Shown here: piece after piece, positions 1-5,021 of the stretch
How the letters are laid out: every line of letters begins with the position of its first letter
How positions within the stretch are numbered: the stretch's first letter is position 1
Assembly: GCA_003483675.1 (NCBI GenBank)
Contig: DMYK01000374.1
Location: 1-5,637, forward strand
Direction: 5' to 3'
DNA length: 5,637 nucleotides
Origin: Microcoleaceae cyanobacterium UBA11344
Lineage (GTDB): Bacteria; Cyanobacteriota; Cyanobacteriia; Cyanobacteriales; Microcoleaceae
The notes under the pieces: generated by a model
Told to the model about the DNA's origin: nothing
Seen by the model: the letters and a program-made list of their open reading frames with translations, nothing else
The model's database searches: none
Translations under genes and position numbers: made by a program

Positions 1-42
1 GTCCATCGGGGCGATCGGGCTTAGCTCAAAACTCGGCTCTGC

Positions 43-69
43 CAACGTTGTGCAACTTTATGTAAAGTT
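43..69. promoter_or_regulatory. Chain of three overlapping inverted repeats upstream of the first gene
   Basis: Three dyads share arms here. CAACGTTG (43-50) is a perfect palindrome. GTTGTGCAAC (47-56) is a 4-bp-arm inverted repeat around TG. AACTTTATGTAAAGTT (54-69) has perfect 7-bp arms around TG. The last one overlaps the HLR1-like box at 59-76. The arrangement is seen directly. Its reading as an operator or an alternative-hairpin element is inference, and no specific regulator is recognised for the two left-hand dyads. Confidence 0.4.
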
Positions 70-100
70 TTATTACAAAAAACGAGTATTTTGCATAAAA
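59..100 (+). promoter_or_regulatory. Putative promoter of the 164-aa gene with degenerate HLR1 (RpaB) box
   Basis: Read on the minus strand, 59-76 is GTAATAAA-AC-TTTACATA. The second half matches the HLR1 half-site (G/T)TTACA(A/T)(A/T) at 8 of 8 positions and the first half at 6 of 8, with the expected 2-nt spacer. Downstream, CATAAA at 94-99 could be the -10, and a poor -35 (TTATTA, 70-75) lies 18 nt before it. Transcription would then start near 106-108, leaving a leader of about 140 nt before the start codon at 248. Support comes from the better-preserved second copy of the same segment at 788-828. The HLR1 consensus and its binding by the response regulator RpaB are established for cyanobacteria. 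Its activity here is inferred. Confidence 0.45.
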
Positions 101-145
101 CTTGGGGATTGACTCTGATAGATAAATAGAGACTCAAGACTGTGG
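61..145 (+). repeat. Upstream cassette, copy 1 (partner at 790-873)
   Basis: The core 61-100 aligns with 790-828 at 34 of 40 columns with one single-base gap. The longest shared blocks are TGTAAAG and TATTTTGCATAAAA. Weaker ungapped similarity continues downstream (roughly two thirds identical over the next 31 bases, including GATA and GAG blocks). The two copies precede two different genes, and those genes do not resemble each other, so this is a duplicated or dispersed regulatory segment and not a gene duplication. Confidence 0.7.
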
Positions 146-224
146 CGATTGTTGCGGTAGAGGGCGGAAATGGTGTATGGGGGCGATCCGGCAAATAGGA
201 CATCTTAGCAAACAGAGAGGAAAA

Positions 225-251
225 ATGATGAAATATAGAGGTATTCAATGA
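225..251 (+). other. Possible 8-codon upstream ORF coupled to the 164-aa gene
   Basis: ATG at 225 is followed by a second ATG, then codons for K-Y-R-G-I-Q and TGA at 249-251, giving MMKYRGIQ. The stop overlaps the next start as ATGA (248-251). A good Shine-Dalgarno (GAGAGG, 215-220) sits 4 nt before the first ATG and 7 nt before the second. This could be a leader peptide for translational coupling. Alternatively it is the true N-terminus, separated by an indel: the downstream signal peptide lacks a basic n-region, and this peptide has one (K and R). The sequence alone cannot decide. Confidence 0.35.
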
Positions 252-742
252 ACTATTTGATATTGGGATTAATCGCCATTCCTTTGTTGTCCGTGAAGGC
301 GATCGCACAACCAATCAATTATCCTGTCGTCGATTCGGTAACGATTGCAGCTAACAACGCGCCTGAAAAAGCGATCGCTGAATGGACTGACTTTATTTTC
401 TATAGGCTGCACCCACAACTGAACAGCCGCAAAATTCGTTCTAATGAAACGCAGTACATTAACGAGTGGGCGGCCATTCAAAAAGTAGTGCGCGATAACT
501 TGGTGTACGAATTGGAGTGTACCAGGCGTTTGAGTTACGACTGGCTGATTTCCAAGTACGACGGTCAGGCTAGGAACGGGCTAATTTTATCCAGCCCCGT
601 ACTCAACAAAGTAGCGGATGCCGTATTCTACACCCGCCATCCCGAATTGGGCTACCGCAGGATACACCCCTCAGAAACGTCCCTGGCGTCGGAGTGGTCG
701 AGAATTCGGCGGGCGGTCAGCTTGCTGCACCCTTGCGATTGA
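248..742 (+). CDS. Exported protein with an internal duplication, unknown function
   Basis: This 164-aa protein starts at ATG 248 with AGAGG (237-241) 6 nt upstream. Residues 1-20 form a hydrophobic signal peptide ending A-I-A before Q21, so the product should act in the periplasm or outside the cell. The n-region has no Lys or Arg, which is unusual (see the upstream ORF at 225). Residues 48-81 and 124-157 align without gaps, 14 of 34 identical, with the shared pattern F-Y-x(2)-H-P-x-L-x(2)-R-x-I-x(3)-E-T-x(4)-E-W-x(2)-I-x(3)-V; the offset is 76 residues, so the mature protein is essentially two copies of one module. Cys91 and Cys163 could form a disulfide. Base composition is richer in GC than the genes that follow (59% over 601-720). 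It has its own upstream region and is not obviously in the next operon. I do not recognise a named family and assign no function. Confidence 0.8.
   Translation: MNYLILGLIAIPLLSVKAIAQPINYPVVDSVTIAANNAPEKAIAEWTDFIFYRLHPQLNSRKIRSNETQYINEWAAIQKVVRDNLVYELECTRRLSYDWLISKYDGQARNGLILSSPVLNKVADAVFYTRHPELGYRRIHPSETSLASEWSRIRRAVSLLHPCD
299..306. repeat. HIP1 octamer GCGATCGC (first of six in the window)
   Basis: Other perfect copies are at 371-378, 2228-2235, 2891-2898, 4020-4027 and 4277-4284. Near-matches (7 of 8) include 10-17, 902-909, 2927-2934 and 4946-4953. The copy at 299 encodes A-I-A at the predicted signal peptidase site of the first protein. The copies at 2228, 4020 and 4277 lie in the first six codons of three genes. 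HIP1 over-representation is an established cyanobacterial signature. Confidence 0.95.
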
Positions 743-768
743 CACTCCGCGCGCTGTCGGTCAATTGC
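735..768 (+). terminator. Weak hairpin at the end of the 164-aa gene, possible terminator
   Basis: GCGATTGAC (735-743) pairs with GTCAATTGC (760-768) as a 9-bp stem with one G-U pair and a 16-nt GC-rich loop. It includes the stop codon at 740-742. No T-run follows, so it is not a classical intrinsic terminator. It could be an mRNA 3' end stabiliser or chance. Confidence 0.25.
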
Positions 769-787
769 ACACCAGGCTTGGTTATTG

Positions 788-828
788 TTTGTAAAGCTTT
801 GTAACAATAATCGATATTTTGCATAAAA
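788..828 (+). promoter_or_regulatory. Promoter with perfect HLR1 (RpaB) box before the three-gene operon
   Basis: On the minus strand, 788-805 reads GTTACAAA-GC-TTTACAAA, a full match to the cyanobacterial HLR1 consensus (two (G/T)TTACA(A/T)(A/T) half-sites with a 2-nt gap). On the plus strand a -35-like TTGTAA (799-804) lies 17 nt before a -10-like CATAAA (822-827), each 4 of 6 to the sigma-70 consensus. The box therefore overlaps the -35. RpaB bound at such a position is generally expected to interfere with RNA polymerase, while upstream sites activate, so light-responsive repression is plausible but unproven. The predicted start near 834 gives a leader of about 75 nt to the ATG at 909. Confidence 0.55.
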
Positions 829-873
829 GTAGCGGGTTGAGACAGAGAGATAGGTGGAGGGTTCTGAGTGTTG
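790..873 (+). repeat. Upstream cassette, copy 2 (partner at 61-145)
   Basis: This is the better-preserved copy of the duplicated regulatory segment, one base shorter in its core than copy 1. Differences in the left part turn a 6-of-8 HLR1 half-site into a perfect one. The conserved TATTTTGCATAAAA block, which includes the proposed -10, is identical in both copies. Confidence 0.7.
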
Positions 874-908
874 AAATATTTACAGAAATAAAGGAGCAAG
901 AGCGATCG

Positions 909-1472
909 ATGCTAAATTTAAACAGTTCAACTAAATTTTTCACATTACTAATCGGCACAATTGTCATTTTTGTAGTTTGGGTAACATCAGTCAACGCTCA
1001 ATCGCAACTGACAGAGAACTCGAAACTAGCGCTTAATGGTATTGGTCCGATCCGAGTAGGGATGACAGTTGATGAAGCATCACAAGCTGCTGGAGTGAGG
1101 TTAGTGAAAGGCTATGCAGGTCTCGATGAAAATTTTTGTTCCTATTTTAAGCCGCAAGGGGAGCCGAAAGGAATTAACTTTATGGTAACAAAGGGTCGCA
1201 TTGTCAGAATTGATATTAGCAACGAACGGGTTACGACAATTAAAGGAGCTAAAATTGGAGATACTGAAGAGCAGATATTTTCTCTATATCCAGGGCAAAT
1301 TAGAGTTATGAAAAACCCATTAAGCGGTCGAGGAAATAACTTGACATTTGTGCCGCGAGATGTAGCGGATAGCAATTATCGTTTAATTTTTCAGACAGGG
1401 ATTGACAAGCGTGTTAAATATTTCAGGTCGGGGCAACTTCCTCAAGTAGAGTATATAGAAGGCTGTTTGTAA
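909..1472 (+). CDS. Exported protein with two BamE/SmpA-like half modules
   Basis: The ATG at 909 is preferred over the in-frame ATG at 819. It follows AAGGAG (891-896), although the 12-nt spacing is long, and it puts the hydrophobic segment at the N-terminus, whereas 819 lies in the -10 region. The product is 187 aa with a signal peptide (hydrophobic 11-26, cleavage after SVNA, residue 30). The mature part shows two similar halves: a turn-helix motif G-P-I-R-V-G-M-T-x(2)-E-A (46-57) followed by a strand pair near 89-104, then G-A-K-I-G-D-T-E-E-Q (113-122) followed by strands near 157-175. The I-x(0-2)-G-M-T/G-D-T plus helix plus beta pattern resembles the small BamE/SmpA fold; this is recognition by eye, not a database match. 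Cys77 and Cys186 may form a disulfide. Likely first gene of an operon with the 1524 and 2220 genes. Exact role unknown. Confidence 0.8.
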   Translation: MLNLNSSTKFFTLLIGTIVIFVVWVTSVNAQSQLTENSKLALNGIGPIRVGMTVDEASQAAGVRLVKGYAGLDENFCSYFKPQGEPKGINFMVTKGRIVRIDISNERVTTIKGAKIGDTEEQIFSLYPGQIRVMKNPLSGRGNNLTFVPRDVADSNYRLIFQTGIDKRVKYFRSGQLPQVEYIEGCL

Positions 1473-1523
1473 TCTGGCAAGTAATTTGTGTTTGCGATTT
1501 CAACTACAAAGGAGACAAAAAAG

Positions 1524-2195
1524 ATGATGAAAAAAGGTAGAGTATTTTTTAGCGCAGTTGCAACATTGGTAATTTTAGGAGTTGGCTGTTTGGTCGAATC
1601 AAAGCACAGCATGGGATTGGCAACGAAAACTGAAAGCTTGCTAGCAGCAGGAATGCCCAGTGAGTTGAAAATAGCTCAATCACAAAATCCATGTCCAAGA
1701 GGCCCTAGCGTTGCTCCAGCTAAAGAGACCAGAAAAATTAGAGAGGAAAAATTTGGGTTCTCATTTGATATTCCCACTAACTATCAAAGTGAAAAAAGGC
1801 AAGATAATACTCTGGCGATAATTTTGCATAATCCTGCTGATATTAAATTATTAGAATGCTGTCAAAAAAATAGGCAAATTGGCTGCGGTCATCAAACTTT
1901 ACCTATGTTAGTGAGGGTACAACCAGCAACACCTGAAACTCGTCTGACTCCTGAAATATATCAAAATATGAGATTAGAAAATATTAGAGAAACAACTATT
2001 GCTGGGCAAAAAGCCTTCGTTTATTACAAAATTACAGATAGAGGTGAAGCTGGCACTTCTTTGGAAGCTAATTTTCTTACCCCTGATAAGCGAAACAAAA
2101 TTACAGTTTCTACTTTTACCTATGGGACAAAAATTAGTTCTGTAGATGAGAAAGTATTTAACTTAGTGATTTCATCATTTGCTTTTGTGAGATAA
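1524..2195 (+). CDS. Exported or lipid-anchored protein, unknown family
   Basis: The double ATG at 1524/1527 has AAAGGAG (1508-1514) 9 nt upstream. The longer reading from 1488 would bury the signal sequence behind 12 extra residues. The product is 223 aa. Residues 3-5 are basic, followed by a hydrophobic stretch (8-24). G-V-G-C at 19-22 resembles a lipobox but lacks the usual Leu at -3, so lipidation is doubtful, and the true cleavage may lie farther on (A-Q-S near 51-53). The mature region is Cys-rich (57, 112, 113, 121). An F-G-F-S-F-D-I-P-T-N-Y segment (77-87) and a C-terminal alternation of strands ending I-S-S-F-A-F recall PsbP/LpqN-like alpha-beta domains, at low confidence. It is 51 nt after the previous gene and 24 nt before the next, so co-transcription is likely. 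Local GC is low (34% over 1801-1920). Confidence 0.78.
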   Translation: MMKKGRVFFSAVATLVILGVGCLVESKHSMGLATKTESLLAAGMPSELKIAQSQNPCPRGPSVAPAKETRKIREEKFGFSFDIPTNYQSEKRQDNTLAIILHNPADIKLLECCQKNRQIGCGHQTLPMLVRVQPATPETRLTPEIYQNMRLENIRETTIAGQKAFVYYKITDRGEAGTSLEANFLTPDKRNKITVSTFTYGTKISSVDEKVFNLVISSFAFVR

Positions 2196-2219
2196 TTGCG
2201 AAAAAGGAGAGGAAAGATT

Positions 2220-3935
2220 ATGAAAGCGCGATCGCTTTTTAGCTTGACGATAAGTTTAACAATTTTGTGTACTTGCTCTTTAGAAGTATTTGCACAGTCG
2301 AGACAGACTACTCAGGGCTTGCATGATAATAACTATCCCACCAACACTCAAGCTCAATCAACAAGAAGAATACCCTTTCAGATTTGTGGTGAATCTCAAA
2401 GCTGGGTGCGCCCAAGTGAGACGGAACAGATCGCAAGAACAAAGTCACCCCGATATGGTGGTCACGGGGTAAACTCAAGGTTCTGGACGGATAACATATT
2501 CTTATTGACTTTTTATGGAGCAGCTGCACTTAACGATCCTATCTTTATGTCTGGGCTTTGGACGTTAATAAAAGATGCGGCTTGGGCGGATCGGATAGAA
2601 TGTCATAAGCCCGCAGCAATTCAAAAAATCAACTCTGGTCAATTAGCTGAGGTTTGGCTTTTACAGCACAGATCAATAAGAATTGAATGGCAAGGTAATC
2701 GCTATATTATAGTAGTTACTCCTGTAGAAAGAGGAGTTCAATTTATTCAATTTCCAAGAGTAGAACGCCAGTCTCCATTAATTTTAAAAGTGGTGGCTGA
2801 AAACGGAACAGAACTTGCAACTCTCTCAGCACCCGATTCTCCAGTTACAACTACAGCGCGTTTGCCCAACGTCAGGCAAGCTACAGGAGAGCGATCGCCC
2901 TCTCCAAGCCAACAGACTAACACAGGTCGATCGCCTTCTTCAAATCAACAGAATCCACAGAGGCAAACCCAGATCAATGGCGATGACACAATAGTTTATA
3001 ATAATATTGTGTGTAGTGGTAAAACCAGAAATTTTTTAGGACAAGAATCTCCGGCTTCTTGTAGGAGCAAAGAAGCAGATTCTCGACTTATATTCAATAG
3101 CATCACATGGGAGAGACAAGCAGATCGTTCCATCAAAGTTGAAATGAAAGTATTCAATCAAGGTTCTGCTGAAGCTTTAGTCCAGATATATAATTCCAAG
3201 AAGCAGCTAGTGAAGATTAAAATCATTGAGGGTAATAAACCTCCCACAGGATTGATTGATTCCGGTATTGATATGTTTACAAGGTTTCCTGTCTCCTTGT
3301 TTAATCAATATTCTTTGACAGATGCCAGAAAAAATTTAAACGAGCAAGAGTTTTCGGATAAGAATAAGAATAGCCTCATTATTCCTCCTGGGGGATATTT
3401 AAAAATAACCAAGTCAAGTAACGAAGCATTTAGGTATAATGCTGCTATGTTATCCCTTGAGTTAGTATTGCTCGCTCAAGGAGATCCAGGGTTTGCTAAA
3501 GACGAGACAGTGAAGCAATTTGTCAAAAGATTTGCCGAAGAAGCATATTTTTCCCGGACATCCAAAACCACTATCAACTTCTTCAAGAGTGAACCTAATA
3601 GTCAAGCTATGTTCACAATGGATTTGGTCGATCCTAATAAAGCTGCTGAAGTATTCAAACAATTAATTGAGTTTTCAGTCTCAGGGGAAAGCGATCCATC
3701 TAAAAACCCATTTATAGGAGCTTTCCTAGATGTATATAAAGATGTAGGCAACCTTGGTTTGGAGACGGCCCTTGATAAATTTATCCTACCCGGGCTTGGT
3801 ACATTTGTAAAAGCTACTAGAATAACTGGCAGTAAGTTAAATACATTTGCAAGAGGGGCAGACCTTTATTATGCTACAGCAGCAGGCGAAAAAGCTACTA
3901 TTACCTTAGAAGATGCTGATAAACTTCGCAATTAA
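2220..3935 (+). CDS. Large exported two-domain protein, unknown function
   Basis: The ATG at 2220 follows AAGGAG (2204-2209) with 10-nt spacing. A TTG reading from 2196 would only prepend eight mostly basic residues. The product is 571 aa. The signal peptide is M-K-A-R-S plus hydrophobic 6-24, cleaved after V-F-A (25). Residues about 50-210 form an N-terminal region with several Trp and two Cys (56, 128) and a beta-rich end. Residues about 211-255 are a Ser/Gln/Pro/Asn linker with a duplicated 12-residue unit. Residues about 256-400 look beta-rich (Cys265 and Cys281, then K-V-E-M-K-V-F-N and I-I-P-P-G-G-Y-L-K-I). Residues 401-571 are largely helical, with a hydrophobic helix near 408-420. No catalytic motif or named family is recognised. 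A linker joining two folded parts of a periplasmic protein suggests a binding or scaffold role, but that is inference. Last clear gene of the operon starting at 909. Confidence 0.78.
   Translation: MKARSLFSLTISLTILCTCSLEVFAQSRQTTQGLHDNNYPTNTQAQSTRRIPFQICGESQSWVRPSETEQIARTKSPRYGGHGVNSRFWTDNIFLLTFYGAAALNDPIFMSGLWTLIKDAAWADRIECHKPAAIQKINSGQLAEVWLLQHRSIRIEWQGNRYIIVVTPVERGVQFIQFPRVERQSPLILKVVAENGTELATLSAPDSPVTTTARLPNVRQATGERSPSPSQQTNTGRSPSSNQQNPQRQTQINGDDTIVYNNIVCSGKTRNFLGQESPASCRSKEADSRLIFNSITWERQADRSIKVEMKVFNQGSAEALVQIYNSKKQLVKIKIIEGNKPPTGLIDSGIDMFTRFPVSLFNQYSLTDARKNLNEQEFSDKNKNSLIIPPGGYLKITKSSNEAFRYNAAMLSLELVLLAQGDPGFAKDETVKQFVKRFAEEAYFSRTSKTTINFFKSEPNSQAMFTMDLVDPNKAAEVFKQLIEFSVSGESDPSKNPFIGAFLDVYKDVGNLGLETALDKFILPGLGTFVKATRITGSKLNTFARGADLYYATAAGEKATITLEDADKLRN
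2892..2963 (+). repeat. Tandem 36-bp duplication inside the linker of the 571-aa protein
   Basis: Two adjacent 36-nt units (2892-2927 and 2928-2963) begin CGATCGCC and encode R-S-P-S-P-S-Q-Q-T-N-T-G (225-236) and R-S-P-S-S-N-Q-Q-N-P-Q-R (237-248). The unit is in frame, so copy gain or loss would change linker length without a frameshift. The first unit starts inside a perfect HIP1, and the second starts in a 7/8 version. Confidence 0.65.
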
Positions 3936-4011
3936 AATTGCTATTTCAATAGTTAATAAGCTGGCGTTCTAAGCTTGTAGATGAGAAATAATGAAAATAA
4001 GGAGATTACTT

Positions 4012-4200
4012 ATGAAAGCGCGATCGCCAATCACCATTACAATTAGTTTAGGCATTTGTACGGTATTTGGAGCTTACTGTCTGACAAAACCCCAAACTGC
4101 AAATGCTGAACCCGCACCTATGTTTAAACCAATTCTCCGAGATATTCAAAATAAGCTCCAGCTCCCTAAAGGATGGGTAATCCGCCTACACAAAATTTAA
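4012..4200 (+). pseudogene. N-terminal remnant of a small secreted protein
   Basis: The ATG at 4012 has AAGGAG (3999-4004) 7 nt upstream. The in-frame ATG at 3991 would put the Shine-Dalgarno inside the gene. The 62-aa product has a signal peptide (M-K-A-R-S-P start, hydrophobic 6-24, then an A-N-A junction near 31-33) and only about 29 mature residues, including F-K-P-I-L-R-D-I-Q and L-P-K-G-W-V-I-R-L, then stops at H-K-I. From memory, cyanobacterial secreted proteins of 120-170 aa begin with this I-x-D-I-Q...L-P-x-G-x-V-x-R-L-P pattern and continue well beyond it. On that basis this copy has lost its C-terminal part at about 4190, just before a short repeat (4209-4243). It could instead be a genuine small exported peptide: the start, ribosome site and signal peptide are intact. 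Lies 76 nt after the 571-aa gene. Confidence 0.5.
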
Positions 4201-4208
4201 TTTTCGGA

Positions 4209-4243
4209 CATCCGCGTTAATTTGCGTGCATCTGCGGTTAAAA
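4209..4243. repeat. Short dispersed-type repeat, degenerate 'GCGT-ATC' units
   Basis: The segment contains three related pieces: CATCCGCGTTAA, TTTGCGTG and CATCTGCGGTTAA. Sequences of this 'TCTGCGTGCATCTGCGGTT' type are, as I recall, dispersed in intergenic regions of many cyanobacteria and some other bacteria. It fills most of the 68-nt gap between the truncated ORF and the PPC protein gene, and abuts the point where the former loses its family pattern. Confidence 0.45.
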
Positions 4244-4268
4244 TACAATCAAAAAACCAGAAAAATTC

Positions 4269-5003
4269 ATGAAAATGCGATCGCCCATAATCATCACCAT
4301 CCTAACCGCAATCCTAGCCGCCAGCATCCCAGCAGTTTTCGCTCAGCCCAGCCCAAGATACATAGATAAAAACTGCCGCCTAAACCAGCAACTACCAGAA
4401 ATAGAAAGATTTACTCTGTTTAACAACTCTGAGTTTACAGCTAACGGTCAAAAATACTGGTTTTACGCAGCCCGCTATCAAGATGGAGCCGTGCTTTTCT
4501 GTATCTCAAAACCAAATTTTAACCAACCTAAACCTCTCACAGAAAAACAAATACAAGGGCAATTTATTGACAAAATACTCCGAGATACCAACAACAAAAC
4601 TGCCTTTATAATCGCAGTCAGAGAAGGAAATGGTTTTGAAACACCCGTGACAAATTATGGCTTAGATTTGAGCAATGTCGATCGCCCAAAACTCACATCC
4701 CTTTCCCTACTCCAGCGTCGAGAAACCTTAAAAGAAGGCGAATCCCGCGAATACACATTCCAAGGACTTGCAGGTCAATCTGTCACAATTTACCTCAAAA
4801 GCAGGGGATATGACCATTATCTAACACTAATTGATGCAAATGGCAAAAAGATTGCCGAAAAAACAGGCAATTCCCAGAATCGCCGAGAGTCAGAACTGAC
4901 TGTAAAATTGCCCAATGACGGCACTTATAAAATAGTTGTTAAAGGAGGCGATCGGACCAGCAAAGGTACTTACACATTAAGCGTTAATTCCAATCAACTT
5001 TAA
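4269..5003 (+). CDS. Secreted protein with C-terminal PPC domain
   Basis: This 244-aa protein has a signal peptide of about 25 residues (M-K-M-R-S-P start, hydrophobic 6-24, cleavage after V-F-A before Q26). The N-terminal region (27-140) contains Cys36 and Cys78 and aromatic strands (Y-W-F-Y-A-A-R-Y, 63-70), and is not recognised. Residues about 153-239 fit the bacterial pre-peptidase C-terminal (PPC) beta-sandwich: L-K-E-G-E-S-R-E-Y-T-F, then G-L-A-G-Q-S-V-T-I-Y-L, Y-D-H-Y-L-T-L-I-D-A-N-G, L-P-N-D-G-T-Y-K-I-V-V and G-T-Y-T-L-S-V. PPC domains usually accompany secreted peptidases, but no protease domain is present, so this is a stand-alone binding or export type. Only a poor ribosome site precedes the ATG (CAGAAAAA), unlike the genes before it. 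A TAAAAT at 4239-4244 could serve as a -10. Convergent with the next gene, 18 nt apart. Confidence 0.85.
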   Translation: MKMRSPIIITILTAILAASIPAVFAQPSPRYIDKNCRLNQQLPEIERFTLFNNSEFTANGQKYWFYAARYQDGAVLFCISKPNFNQPKPLTEKQIQGQFIDKILRDTNNKTAFIIAVREGNGFETPVTNYGLDLSNVDRPKLTSLSLLQRRETLKEGESREYTFQGLAGQSVTIYLKSRGYDHYLTLIDANGKKIAEKTGNSQNRRESELTVKLPNDGTYKIVVKGGDRTSKGTYTLSVNSNQL

Positions 5004-5021
5004 CTCAACTTAAACCAACCG

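Noticed and set aside
21..314. 97-codon minus-strand ORF and a similar one at 782-994 sharing an L-C-K-I and N-P pattern
   Set aside because: The likeness comes from the duplicated upstream cassette read backwards. The core has a one-base gap that shifts the frame, there is no ribosome site, and both overlap stronger plus-strand genes.
819..908. Longer start for the 187-aa protein
   Set aside because: It places 30 mostly polar residues before the signal peptide and starts inside the proposed -10 region.
1540..1589. Lipoprotein signal in the 223-aa protein (Cys22)
   Set aside because: The residues before the Cys are G-V-G, without the usual Leu at -3. Not firm enough to call.
2290..2529. Short ORFs in other frames within the 571-aa gene (plus 2290-2472, minus 2308-2529)
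   Set aside because: They lie wholly inside a longer gene with a good start and signal peptide and show no ribosome site or family pattern.
3940..3980. Hairpins after the 571-aa gene (CTATT/AATAG and AAGCT/AGCTT)
   Set aside because: Stems are only 5 bp, AT-rich or with a large loop, and no T-run follows, so they do not support a terminator.
5004..5021. Bidirectional terminator between the convergent genes
   Set aside because: The 18-nt gap has no inverted repeat of useful length.
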